Source of the DNA: CAZETJ01 sp964514575
Lineage (GTDB): Bacteria; Patescibacteriota; Saccharimonadia; Saccharimonadales; UBA10212
Length of the DNA stretch: 64,000 bases
Assembly (NCBI GenBank): GCA_964514575.1
Contig: CAZETJ010000001.1
Location: forward strand, 62,001-126,000
Direction of reading: 5' to 3'
In this document: positions 43,964 to 52,336 of the stretch, piece by piece
How positions within the stretch are numbered: the stretch's first letter is position 1
Layout: every line of letters begins with the position of its first letter
Made by a program: the position numbers and the translations under genes
The notes under the pieces: generated by a model
Told to the model about the DNA's origin: nothing
Database searches by the model: none
The model's input: only the letters and a program-made list of their open reading frames with translations

Positions 43964-43994
43964 TGGCTCCGCGTAGTGATGGAAGTTAGAAACT
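43964..43994 (-). repeat. Cassette junction repeat X2
   Basis: On the minus strand it contains CTAACTTCCATCACTACG and ends in CGGAGCCA. It is nearly identical to X1. It begins inside the last two codons of the 432-residue protein gene, includes its TAA stop, and ends with the tRNA-like GGAGCCA. Confidence 0.8.
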
Positions 43995-45284
43995 TATTGG
44001 TACAACTAGATACTTCTCCCAAATGGGGTCGCGGTGAGCGTAACTCTGCATATCAGAAAAGTATCTGGGGTCTTGAAAAGGATCACTTTGGTCTGTTACT
44101 TCCTTCCCCCGTAATCTTTCTTTGGTCCCCCAAACACATATAACGTCTGTAATTGCTGATGGTTCTGGCCTTTCGTACTCATACGAACGTCTATCATGAA
44201 TGCGGTACACACTTAGTTGCACGTCATACTTAGAGAGCAATTCATCAGCTCTAGAATAAACGGCGGGGCTATAAATCACTTTTTGCATGCCCATGCGCCC
44301 ACCTCTAGCCGCAAAGGGGAAATCCGCCTTTTTTACTCTGGCCAACGTTTGCTTTACTACCCTTTGAGCAGCCCTTTCAACTTCTTTATCAACTGTTTCT
44401 ATTTTTTTCGAAGCAGCCTCGAGATTTTGTGTGACTAGCCCGTCACGCGACTGCGTTTTGACTAGGGATTTAGGCTTGTCGCTATATCCAGAGAGAGCAT
44501 CTTCTAATAAGATCCGACAAACAGTTGCCTCATCTAAATTTGGCCTGCCTTGTATATCACCTTTTAGTTTGTCATGGCCCTCTCTACTCCTAGCAATAGT
44601 TATCAACCTACGTGCAAATGTAGAAGGACTAAAAATCCCCTTATCCCTAGTCACGCTAAAGACCTTATCCCAGCTAATACCATCCGCTGGAAACGCATAT
44701 TCTTCATTTTCCTTTGCATTAACCTTAACCAGCGAGACGGATGATTGTTGAATATCACCGCTTTCTGACTCCAGGCTGACCATCCAAGTTTTTCCTGCTT
44801 TGCCTAATCCTGCATGGGAGATAAACGGTCGCAGCCAATAGTAAGTAGTATGCCCCCATTCCGTGGTCGTGGAATGACCAATTAAATCTTTCGGATTTTC
44901 GACCATTTTTTGTTTTAGCTTTTCTGCCAATTCTTTACAAGTCTCATTTTGAGACTCAAGTATGGATAACTGCTGTTCATCTAATTCATCTGCGGGTTTG
45001 AGCCTATCATTTGCAAACCTCCAACCGGGAATTTCCTCTAACTCAACTCCTTGGTAATCATAATCACCCGTATCGACATGGTCTCCGGTCCCATACCCAT
45101 GCAATGGTTCGACCTTGGCAACAGTAAAAATGCCGTTTATAACATCGGTATGCGAAAAATCAGGGTACGTATCGTAGCCGGAATACAGGGGATCTTTAAA
45201 CATAACCTTATCTCCCACTACGAATTCCGGCCCGTAAAAAAGGTGTTCTGAAGAAGGCAGATTTTCTCCAACTCGATCTATCAT
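43986..45284 (-). CDS. Unknown 432-residue protein in the tRNA-Asn cassette array
   Basis: I do not recognise this protein. It begins 'MIDRVGENLPSSEHLFYGPE'. The N-terminal 110 residues ('FVVGDKVMFKDPLYSGYDTY') look like a small beta-barrel (SH3/KOW-like) module. A helical region with charged heptads follows near 275-310 ('AASKKIETVDKEVERAAQRV'). The C-terminal 100 residues are rich in Arg, Tyr and Asp. It has no signal peptide or membrane helix. A very good promoter (TTGACA, 17 bases, TATTAT, 7 bases, ATG) and its own terminator make it a self-contained unit. It looks transferred. Confidence 0.65.
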   Translation of the reverse strand: MIDRVGENLPSSEHLFYGPEFVVGDKVMFKDPLYSGYDTYPDFSHTDVINGIFTVAKVEPLHGYGTGDHVDTGDYDYQGVELEEIPGWRFANDRLKPADELDEQQLSILESQNETCKELAEKLKQKMVENPKDLIGHSTTTEWGHTTYYWLRPFISHAGLGKAGKTWMVSLESESGDIQQSSVSLVKVNAKENEEYAFPADGISWDKVFSVTRDKGIFSPSTFARRLITIARSREGHDKLKGDIQGRPNLDEATVCRILLEDALSGYSDKPKSLVKTQSRDGLVTQNLEAASKKIETVDKEVERAAQRVVKQTLARVKKADFPFAARGGRMGMQKVIYSPAVYSRADELLSKYDVQLSVYRIHDRRSYEYERPEPSAITDVICVWGTKERLRGKEVTDQSDPFQDPRYFSDMQSYAHRDPIWEKYLVVPISF

Positions 45285-45320
45285 GTGTTATATAATATAA
45301 CTAAAGGAGCAAATTGTCAA
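45285..45320 (-). promoter_or_regulatory. Strong promoter between tRNA-Asn and the cassette gene
   Basis: On the minus strand TTGACA (45320-45315) and TATTAT (45297-45292) are spaced by 17 bases. The ATG at 45284 follows the -10 by 7 bases, so the mRNA would be leaderless. The -35 starts 5 bases after the tRNA CCA. Confidence 0.65.
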
Positions 45321-45325
45321 TATCG

Positions 45326-45400
45326 TGGCTCCGGAGGCCGGACTCGAACCGGCAACAATCGCCTTAACAGGGCGGTGCTCTACCATTGAGCTACTCCGGA
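45326..45400 (-). tRNA. tRNA-Asn (GUU)
   Basis: A full cloverleaf of 75 bases including an encoded CCA. The acceptor arms TCCGGAG and CTCCGGA pair perfectly, the discriminator is G, the T-loop is GGTTCGAGTCC-like, and the anticodon loop CTGTTAA gives GTT. It is divergent from the phosphoketolase gene. Its 3' end is the anchor of the cassette array, and its last bases recur at four downstream junctions. Confidence 0.95.
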
Positions 45401-45440
45401 ATATCAGCTACAAAGATATCATACCTCCTTTGAGTTCTCT

Positions 45441-47822
45441 ATGGCGAATGGACTAAACTACCTCTTAAGAAGTAGAATAAACATAAGAATGAATGATGCC
45501 GGTGGGGACTTTGATAAATATTTGCGCACGGCCAACTACTTGACTGCTGCTCAGATATTCTTACAAGACAACTTTCTATTGGAGCGTCCGTTAAAATTTG
45601 AGGATATCAAACCCCGACTGTTAGGACACTGGGGTTCGGGTCCCGGCGTTAATTTTGCCTACTCACATCTGAGTTATCTGGCGAAGAAACATGATCAAGA
45701 GATTTTGTTCATGCTTGGCCCCGGGCACGCCTTCCCATCATTGCAGGCAAACCTATTTTTAGAGGGCACTCTTGCCAAATATTATCCGGAAGCTAAGCCG
45801 ACCTATGAGGGCATCGGCTACATCTGCAAAAACTTCAGCTGGCCCTACGGCTTTCCTAGCCACAGCAACCCGGCCACGCCCGGTGTGATCTTAGAAGGCG
45901 GAGAACTAGGCTACTCACTGAGCACGTCTTACGGTGCGGCGCTGGATAACCCGGGCTTGATCGTGGCTTGTTTGGTCGGTGACGGCGAAGCCGAAACCGG
46001 ACCGACAGCCGGGGCTTGGCATCTGAATAAGCTGCTCAACCCGTCACGCGACGGCGTAGTTTTGCCAATCCTGCACCTCAACGGTTATAAAATTTCGGCG
46101 CCGACCATTTTTGGCCGAATGAGCGACGAAGAGCTAACAGCGCTATTTACCGGGTACGGCTATCAGCCGCGAATCGTTAGCGGCGATAACGTCCATGCCC
46201 AAATGCAGGAAGCTCTGGAATGGGCCCACGCCGAGATTCAACGCATCAGACAAATCACGCCGACCAGCTGGCAGCACCTGCCGATGATTATTATGCGGAC
46301 ACTCAAAGGCTGGACTGGCGTACGCGAGCTTAACGGCCAAAAAATCGAGGGTAATTGCTTATCACATCAAGTAGTTCTAACAGAAGCCAAAACTGACGAA
46401 GGCCAACTCAAGCTGTTGGAGCAGTGGTTGGGCTCATATAAAATTAACGAGCTTTTTTCACGTACAGATGGCTTTGGTCAGTTCGTCGACCAGCTTATGC
46501 CTGAACCGGCTAAACGTATGGGCGCCAATCCGCGAGCTCTAGGCGGACCGGCGGTGCATAAGCCGCTTAAATTACCAACCGCCGAACAGTTCGCGGAGGA
46601 TTCCACCAAGCCTGGAACCATCGGTTCTTCCAGCATGCGCCGCGCCGGGCTGTATTTGAACGAAGTCATAAAGCTCAACGAGGCCGAGCATAACTTCCGG
46701 ATTATGTCGCCGGACGAGACCTATTCCAACAAGCTCGATGAAATTTTTAAATCAACCAAGCGAGCCTGGATGCTGCCGATCGAGCCGTGGGATAAAGACC
46801 TAGCGCCCGATGGCCGGGTTATGGAGATGCTATCTGAGCATAACCTGCAAGGCTTGGCTCAAGGCTACGTACTGACCGGACGCCACGCCGTGTTTGCCAG
46901 CTACGAAGCCTTCGTGCCGGTGGTCACCAGCATGATGGACCAGTACGCCAAGTTCTTAAAGCAATCGCTGGATGTGCCTTGGCGCGGCGAGATCAGCTCG
47001 TTAAACTATATTTTGACATCATCCGGTTGGCGCCAAGAGCATAACGGCTTTAGCCATCAAAATCCTGGCTTTATTGCTGATGCTTTGCGCCGGCAGGGCG
47101 ACTTTGTGGATGTCTTTTTCCCGCCGGACGGCAACACGACTCTGGCGGTCCTTAACTATTGCTTGTCAGCAACCCGGCAAATAAATATTATCGTGGCCGG
47201 CAAAACGTTAGAGCCGCGCTGGTTGACGCCGGAGCTGGCAGGCAAGGCTCTGCAGTCGGGCATTATGACTTGGGATTTTGCCAGCGACGATAATCCTGAT
47301 GTGGTGCTGACCGCCGCCGGCGATTATCTGACCAAAGAGGCCCTGGCGGCTATCGATTTAGCTAAGCAAGAATGGCCGGACATCCGCCTGCGCTTTGTTA
47401 ATATTTTGTCACTAACTAACTGCGGCCTGGGTCGCGGCGGTATGTGTCTAACCCATGAAGGCTTTAACGATTACTTTACGCCGGACAAACCAGTAATCTG
47501 CAACTTCCATGGCTATCCGGAGACACTCAAAGCCATAGTCTTTGATTATATTGCCAGCAGCCCACAGCGGTTTTCGATTCATGGCTATATCGAAAACGGC
47601 TCGACGACCACGCCATTCGATATGCACGTCCGGAACGGCACTAGCCGCTATCACCTGCTGATCGAAGCCTTCCAGAAAGTCGCCGCTACCGGTCGCCTGC
47701 CTTATGAAGAGGCCGAGCATATCATCAAAAAATATCAGCAAAAAATCGAGGACAACACTAGCTACATTAAAGAGCACGGCGTCGATATGCCGGAGATTGA
47801 GGCATGGCAATGGACTCGCTAG
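45441..47822 (+). CDS. xfp: Xylulose-5-phosphate/fructose-6-phosphate phosphoketolase
   Basis: This thiamine-diphosphate enzyme splits ketose phosphates to acetyl phosphate and an aldose phosphate. The 793-residue product has normal length. It shows 'RLLGHWGSGPGVNFAYSHLS' near 60, the ThDP-binding 'LVGDGEAETGPTAGAWHLNK' near 180, 'HQVVLTEAKTD' near 312, 'SYEAFVPVVTSMMDQYAKF' near 495 and 'HNGFSHQNPGF' near 535. The frame opens at ATG 45441. ATG 45489 follows a TAGAAT by 10 bases and may be the true start, since the first 16 residues look unlike the family. It overlaps ackA. Confidence 0.95.
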   Translation: MANGLNYLLRSRINIRMNDAGGDFDKYLRTANYLTAAQIFLQDNFLLERPLKFEDIKPRLLGHWGSGPGVNFAYSHLSYLAKKHDQEILFMLGPGHAFPSLQANLFLEGTLAKYYPEAKPTYEGIGYICKNFSWPYGFPSHSNPATPGVILEGGELGYSLSTSYGAALDNPGLIVACLVGDGEAETGPTAGAWHLNKLLNPSRDGVVLPILHLNGYKISAPTIFGRMSDEELTALFTGYGYQPRIVSGDNVHAQMQEALEWAHAEIQRIRQITPTSWQHLPMIIMRTLKGWTGVRELNGQKIEGNCLSHQVVLTEAKTDEGQLKLLEQWLGSYKINELFSRTDGFGQFVDQLMPEPAKRMGANPRALGGPAVHKPLKLPTAEQFAEDSTKPGTIGSSSMRRAGLYLNEVIKLNEAEHNFRIMSPDETYSNKLDEIFKSTKRAWMLPIEPWDKDLAPDGRVMEMLSEHNLQGLAQGYVLTGRHAVFASYEAFVPVVTSMMDQYAKFLKQSLDVPWRGEISSLNYILTSSGWRQEHNGFSHQNPGFIADALRRQGDFVDVFFPPDGNTTLAVLNYCLSATRQINIIVAGKTLEPRWLTPELAGKALQSGIMTWDFASDDNPDVVLTAAGDYLTKEALAAIDLAKQEWPDIRLRFVNILSLTNCGLGRGGMCLTHEGFNDYFTPDKPVICNFHGYPETLKAIVFDYIASSPQRFSIHGYIENGSTTTPFDMHVRNGTSRYHLLIEAFQKVAATGRLPYEEAEHIIKKYQQKIEDNTSYIKEHGVDMPEIEAWQWTR

Positions 47823-48988
47823 TCTTAGTTGCCAACCCGGGCAGCGCCAGCCGTAAATACGCCCTCTACAGGGAGGATGAGTGTCTACTAAGTTTGCACT
47901 TCGAGAAAGAGAACAGCCGAATCATTTATAGCGGAAAGATTGCCGGAAAAGACCTGGAGCCAAGGCCGGCTGATATTTCTCATCTGACTTTTACTTCCAG
48001 TAAAATCCTCCAGTTATTGACTGAGCTGGAACTTGTAAAGTCTCCAGACGACATAGGAACAATCGCCTTTAGAGTTGTGGCGCCAGCTAAGTTTTTCCAA
48101 CAAGACCGGCTCCTAAACGAAGAAGCGCTGGAGAAATTAACTAGGCTAGAGCACAATGCCTTGCTGCATATTAACGCTACTTTGCAGGAAATCTCTCAGC
48201 TGCGCCAGATCTTTCCAAAGGCTAAGCTAGTCGGAGTATCGGACAGCGCGTTTCAAGCGGATAAACCATTGGTTGCAAAAATCTACGGCTTGCCGCTAGA
48301 AATCCAGAAGGAGCTGGATATCGAACGCTTCGGCTATCACGGTCTATCGGTTGAATCTGCCGTTAACCAACTAAAGGCTGTCGGCAAACTGCCCAAGCGG
48401 TTGATAGTCTGCCACCTCGGCAGCGGTTCTAGCGTGACGGCGGTTAAGGAGGGCAAGGCCATTGATTGCAGCATGGGTTACTCACCGCTCGAAGGATTAA
48501 TTATGGCGACGCGAAGCGGCAACTTAGACGTCGCGGCCGCTCTTGGCATAAAGACGCATCTTGGCATGAATAACCGGCAATTTTTAGAATATCTGAATAG
48601 CCGGGCAGGACTACTGGGCGTCAGTGGCAGCTCGGACGACATCAGAGAACTGTTAGCCGAAGAGCAAAAAAGTGAAACCGCCAAACTAGCCCTGGATCTT
48701 TATGTCTATAAAATCCAACAGACAGTCGGGGCGATGGCGGCGACTCTCGGCGGCATTGACGGCTTAGTCTTCACGGCGACTGTTGGCGAACGCTCCGCCG
48801 AAATCCGTAAACGCGTTCTACACGGCTTATTATTCTTGGGCCTCAGCTTGGATCCGCACCTAAATCATCATTCCGTACAGCCTGGGGAAATAGTCCAAAT
48901 CAGCCCGCCACACCACCCAGCCAAAATTTATATTGTCCCAGCCAACGAATATTCGGTGATCGCTGCTCATGCCCAAAAGTTAACTTAA
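47804..48988 (+). CDS. ackA: Acetate kinase
   Basis: AckA converts acetyl phosphate and ADP to acetate and ATP, here completing the phosphoketolase route to ATP. The 394-residue ASKHA-fold product starts 'MAMDSLVLVANPGSASRKYA', and has 'RFGYHGLSVESAVNQL' near 170, 'LIVCHLGSGSSVTAVKEGKA' near 202 and 'CSMGYSPLEGLIMATRSGNL' near 222. The ATG at 47804 overlaps xfp by 19 bases. A second ATG at 47810 is also possible. The active-site Asn and Arg positions look intact. Confidence 0.94.
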   Translation: MAMDSLVLVANPGSASRKYALYREDECLLSLHFEKENSRIIYSGKIAGKDLEPRPADISHLTFTSSKILQLLTELELVKSPDDIGTIAFRVVAPAKFFQQDRLLNEEALEKLTRLEHNALLHINATLQEISQLRQIFPKAKLVGVSDSAFQADKPLVAKIYGLPLEIQKELDIERFGYHGLSVESAVNQLKAVGKLPKRLIVCHLGSGSSVTAVKEGKAIDCSMGYSPLEGLIMATRSGNLDVAAALGIKTHLGMNNRQFLEYLNSRAGLLGVSGSSDDIRELLAEEQKSETAKLALDLYVYKIQQTVGAMAATLGGIDGLVFTATVGERSAEIRKRVLHGLLFLGLSLDPHLNHHSVQPGEIVQISPPHHPAKIYIVPANEYSVIAAHAQKLT

Positions 48989-49049
48989 AGCTAACTGGAC
49001 TCACATGCAAAAACCACATCAGCATTGGCTTGCTAGGGCGTGCTAACAT

Positions 49050-49175
49050 AAAGGTATTAACAAACAAGTTTGCTGGAAGCAGGTGTGATTCCTGAACTGT
49101 GCCGCAACGGTGATTTCCGCAAGGGATAAGTCCGATACAGCATAAGCAAGAATGCTTCCGAGCAAGAGGCCAGCT
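49050..49175 (+). ncRNA. Cobalamin riboswitch
   Basis: The core matches the cobalamin aptamer: GGAAGCAGGTGTGATTCC at 49075-49092, then ACTGTGCCGCAACGGTGA, a small hairpin, and AAGTCCGATACAGC as the B12-box-like segment. TGCTG and CAGCA close the outer helix. Its length and single B12 box suggest a compact adenosylcobalamin-type subclass. It lies in the leader of the 49225-50586 gene. Assignment is by conserved core, not by covariance scoring. Confidence 0.85.
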
Positions 49176-49190
49176 TACAAAAAGCTAAAT

Positions 49191-49226
49191 TAACCCCTGT
49201 TTCTCGGAAGCAGGGGTTATCTTTTT
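49191..49226 (+). promoter_or_regulatory. Riboswitch expression platform: hairpin with T-run and Shine-Dalgarno
   Basis: TAACCCCTG (49191-49199) and CAGGGGTTA (49211-49219) form a 9-bp stem followed by ATCTTTTT, so it can work as a terminator. Its 3' arm contains AGGGG (49212-49216), placed 8 bases before the TTG start at 49225. The hairpin would therefore hide the ribosome binding site as well as end transcription. The T-run overlaps the start codon. Confidence 0.7.
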
Positions 49227-50586
49227 GGGAATATCATCCGACAATCTGTCGACCGAGCGTTTTGACAAACGCTACTACGAAAAGATTCGCCAAGCCGGTG
49301 CGCTAAGTCGCGATATAGGCCGCGTGGCTCTAAGCGGTTCCCAGCTTGAAGAGTTGGCCGGTTACGAACGTCGGCAATATGACGAAATGGCGAGCGGGTT
49401 AGCGGAGGCCTTGCAGGGTAATGTCAGGACGCACTACACCTTCGATCTAGTTGACGGCAAATTAGTTGCCGAAGACAATCAGCCGATTGAGCAGCTTATG
49501 GAGCAGGGTATAAACCGCGCTTATGGCCTGGCTAATCAGGACAATTTTTATAAACAGTTCGTACCGCAGCGTGCCGAACACGAACTCAACGAATTCCGTA
49601 AGCAGCAGGACATGACTACGGGACGGACAGACTACAACACGATCATAACCTTTTCGCCTTATAGCGAAGAGTTCGACACTTCACCCGAGAGTCGCGCTAA
49701 ACTGGTGGCTGCCGACCAAAAACCTTACTGGCAAAGAGCTATGGTGCGAGTGTCGCACTGGGATGGCCAAAAGCTCCATATCTATACCCGCTCGATCGAC
49801 AATTCCGACGTCAGCTTACTAAAAGAAACAGCCGCGCAGACATTATTCTCCGAGCTCAAAGCTACCAATTCTACGGACATGCTCGGGGAACAAATCACGC
49901 GCAAGCTACCCGCCAAAATGTGCTCCTATTTAGCAGACGTAATTGTCGGGTCAGCCGATGAGATCTTAGCCGCTAGACATGGCGGCGAATGGCACCAAGG
50001 CCGTCCTGTCCAGGAAGCCGCCGATCTGCAAGCCTTCGTAGAGTCGCAAAGCGAAGTTGTTATGCAGCTGATCAACTCCGGGCGCCAGCTGGCTCTAGAG
50101 CATGGCGCTTTTGATAGCTACAAACAGGCGTTCAACCAAAAAGTCTACGATTATGTCGCGTTGCTTGAAGCCAGGTTAAGTTATGCTATTCATTCGCCAA
50201 TTGTCGATATTGAAGCAGCGTCCTCAGCGGCTGGGGAGCTAGCCCGGTCGGAGGGCAAGGTTTATGATATGTGCGGTTTGGTTCTTAAACCCGACAACCA
50301 GTCTCTTGTAGGCACACAGACCGGCTTTGAGAGTTTGCTGCGCCTGCAAGGCAAAAAAATCCAATGCCCGGAATGCAGACACCAGGTCGTCGTGCAAAAA
50401 TCTGAATTGGCTGCCGGAAAGCTAGCTTGCCCAGATTGTGGCTACGGTGTGGATGTTTGTACCGGGCAGCGTTTTAATAAAAAGCCAACCAAGCCAGCGG
50501 CCCAGCCAAAAACACCTGGCTTCGTAGAACTATTAACTCAAGCGCTGAGCGAGCACGCCCGGCAACCCAAATCCGCTAAGACTTAA
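49225..50586 (+). CDS. Unknown protein with C-terminal zinc ribbon, cobalamin-riboswitch controlled
   Basis: A 453-residue protein of unknown function. The start is TTG at 49225, chosen because AGGGG lies 8 bases upstream. ATG 49384 would be a shorter alternative. The body is mostly helical with no membrane segment. It ends in a zinc-ribbon-like module with two CxxC pairs ('CPECRHQVVV' and 'CPDCGYGVDV') near 375-415 and a basic tail. No cobalamin enzyme or transporter motif is seen. Its regulation suggests that it is repressed when cobalamin is plentiful. It converges on the antiporter gene with an 11-base overlap. Confidence 0.7.
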   Translation: MGISSDNLSTERFDKRYYEKIRQAGALSRDIGRVALSGSQLEELAGYERRQYDEMASGLAEALQGNVRTHYTFDLVDGKLVAEDNQPIEQLMEQGINRAYGLANQDNFYKQFVPQRAEHELNEFRKQQDMTTGRTDYNTIITFSPYSEEFDTSPESRAKLVAADQKPYWQRAMVRVSHWDGQKLHIYTRSIDNSDVSLLKETAAQTLFSELKATNSTDMLGEQITRKLPAKMCSYLADVIVGSADEILAARHGGEWHQGRPVQEAADLQAFVESQSEVVMQLINSGRQLALEHGAFDSYKQAFNQKVYDYVALLEARLSYAIHSPIVDIEAASSAAGELARSEGKVYDMCGLVLKPDNQSLVGTQTGFESLLRLQGKKIQCPECRHQVVVQKSELAAGKLACPDCGYGVDVCTGQRFNKKPTKPAAQPKTPGFVELLTQALSEHARQPKSAKT

Positions 50587-52336
50587 CTTTGGCTAGCGAA
50601 GCCATGTTATGGACAATGGTCCGCCCTAGCTTTTTATTATGTAGTTCGTTGAGCTTTTCCAAAGCGCCGTAGTGTTTTTCTAAATAGTCTAGGTGTTTGG
50701 CTCGTGCTTTAGTAAAGGCCGATTTGCTAAGTCCGGATTTGGCAATGAACTCGCTGACTTTCTCGCTGCCAATATAGTGAGGCAGGATCACATAAGTAGC
50801 GCCGGCCTCATAGAGCTTGGCCGCTTCGGTTGGGTCGTCGGCGTGCAGGATTATGATAGCTCCCGGGTTAGCTTGCCCCAGGTGCTTCAACAAAAATATA
50901 TTTACGTCAAAATCGGGAATAGTAGAAACTACCAACTTGGCTTTATTGACCCCTGCCTCCTCTAGAAGTTCGGCGTCGGTAGCGTCGCCGTACAGATAGT
51001 TCAGCTTGCGTCGTTCCAATATATCGATGACCTCAGGGTCATAGTCAATCACCACGTATTTTTTCTTGAGCTTGCGGAAAAGATTTATAAATTCGTGTCC
51101 ACCGCGCTGGTAGCCGAACAGCACTAGTTCGTAATCCGGTTCCGGCAAAGGTTCGCGCGAAGCCTTTTTGCGCTCAAACATATCAAGTTGCTTGTCGAAC
51201 AGTTTAAATAACTTATCGCTGAAAGTGATCATGTAGGTAGAAGCAGCGATACTAATTAGAGTTATAAAGACAATCACTGAAACCACTTGTGATGAAATCA
51301 AGCCTTTGCTCTGGCCCAAGATTATCAAGACGATAGAAAACTCACTGACTTGGGCCAGCGAAATAGCGGCTTTAAAGCTAGTGCGCTTGGTATAGCCCAA
51401 AATGCCCATAACAATCATGGCGACCAGCGGTTTGATAATCACAGCAACGGCTACGCCGGCGATCAACAACCCGACCATAGAGTGCAGACTGGAGAAACTC
51501 AAGTTAGAACCAAGCGAGATAAAGAAGACTATCAAAAAGAAATCGCGCAGCGGCCGCAATCGGGCGCTGATTTCTTGAGCCGAGGGTAGGGAGGCCAAGC
51601 AAATACCGGCTAGCAGTGCGCCGATTTCGCTAGACAGGCCGATCTTAGAAAATAGCGCGGCGCTGCCTAGTCCCCAGGCGATTGCAAACAGAAACAAAAA
51701 TTCCTGGCTGCCGGCAATCAAGTTATGCCAGCGTGGCAAAAACCTATCGCTGACCCAGTAAATCAATCCGCCGATAACCAGCGCCTTGAATGTCAAGCCA
51801 ACTAACGAACCAAGGGCTAAGCTCTGATTGTGCCCAGCCGACGTCACCACCACTAGAGCGATGGCTATAATATCTTGGACTAAAGATACGCTGACGGCTA
51901 TTTTGCCGTACAGCCGTCCCTGTTCCTTTTTATCGCTAAGCAGCTTTAGGATGATGATTGTGCTAGAAATGGCTAAGCTGGCGCCGAGGAAAATCGCACC
52001 GTTGCCGGACATTCCAAAGGTGCGGCCGACAATCCAGCCCAGCAACGTTATAAAGGCCACTTGGCTGACCCCGACCATGACGGCCGTTCGACCGACCTCT
52101 TTAATAATTCTTGGGTTTAACCCCAAGCCGATGATGAAAAGCAGTAGGGCGATACCGATATCAGAAAAAAGTGTCAGCGTCGAAGGCGACTTAGCCAAAT
52201 GTAAAACGCTTGGGCCGACCAGAATACCAGTCAGAATATAACCAATCAGCAGTGGCTGCTTGATCAAGCGCATAACTAAAGCCACAAGAGCCGCGATGAC
52301 GATGACTAAACTCAGGCCAGGGAAAATGTTGTCCAC
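50576..52336 (-). CDS. Kef-type cation/proton antiporter with RCK (TrkA-N) domain
   Basis: A 586-residue CPA2-family antiporter, probably K+/H+. About 12 membrane helices fill residues 1-375, with 'GYILTGILVGPSVLHL' near 31 and 'SEIGALLAGICLASLPSAQE' near 235. A cytoplasmic Rossmann RCK domain follows with 'VLFGYQRGGHEFINLFRKLK' near 400 and 'YLYGDATDAELLEEAGVNKA' near 440, which binds NAD(H) or nucleotides and gates transport. The start is GTG at 52336, directly after a 9-bp hairpin and 10 bases past a TATACT. Confidence 0.92.
   Translation of the reverse strand: MDNIFPGLSLVIVIAALVALVMRLIKQPLLIGYILTGILVGPSVLHLAKSPSTLTLFSDIGIALLLFIIGLGLNPRIIKEVGRTAVMVGVSQVAFITLLGWIVGRTFGMSGNGAIFLGASLAISSTIIILKLLSDKKEQGRLYGKIAVSVSLVQDIIAIALVVVTSAGHNQSLALGSLVGLTFKALVIGGLIYWVSDRFLPRWHNLIAGSQEFLFLFAIAWGLGSAALFSKIGLSSEIGALLAGICLASLPSAQEISARLRPLRDFFLIVFFISLGSNLSFSSLHSMVGLLIAGVAVAVIIKPLVAMIVMGILGYTKRTSFKAAISLAQVSEFSIVLIILGQSKGLISSQVVSVIVFITLISIAASTYMITFSDKLFKLFDKQLDMFERKKASREPLPEPDYELVLFGYQRGGHEFINLFRKLKKKYVVIDYDPEVIDILERRKLNYLYGDATDAELLEEAGVNKAKLVVSTIPDFDVNIFLLKHLGQANPGAIIILHADDPTEAAKLYEAGATYVILPHYIGSEKVSEFIAKSGLSKSAFTKARAKHLDYLEKHYGALEKLNELHNKKLGRTIVHNMASLAKVKS

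Noticed and set aside
42965..43994. Reading X1 and X2 as integron attC sites
   Set aside because: They lack clear RYYYAAC and GTTRRRY boxes and the imperfect palindrome of attC, and no integron integrase is present. The cassette idea is kept, but not as a classical integron.
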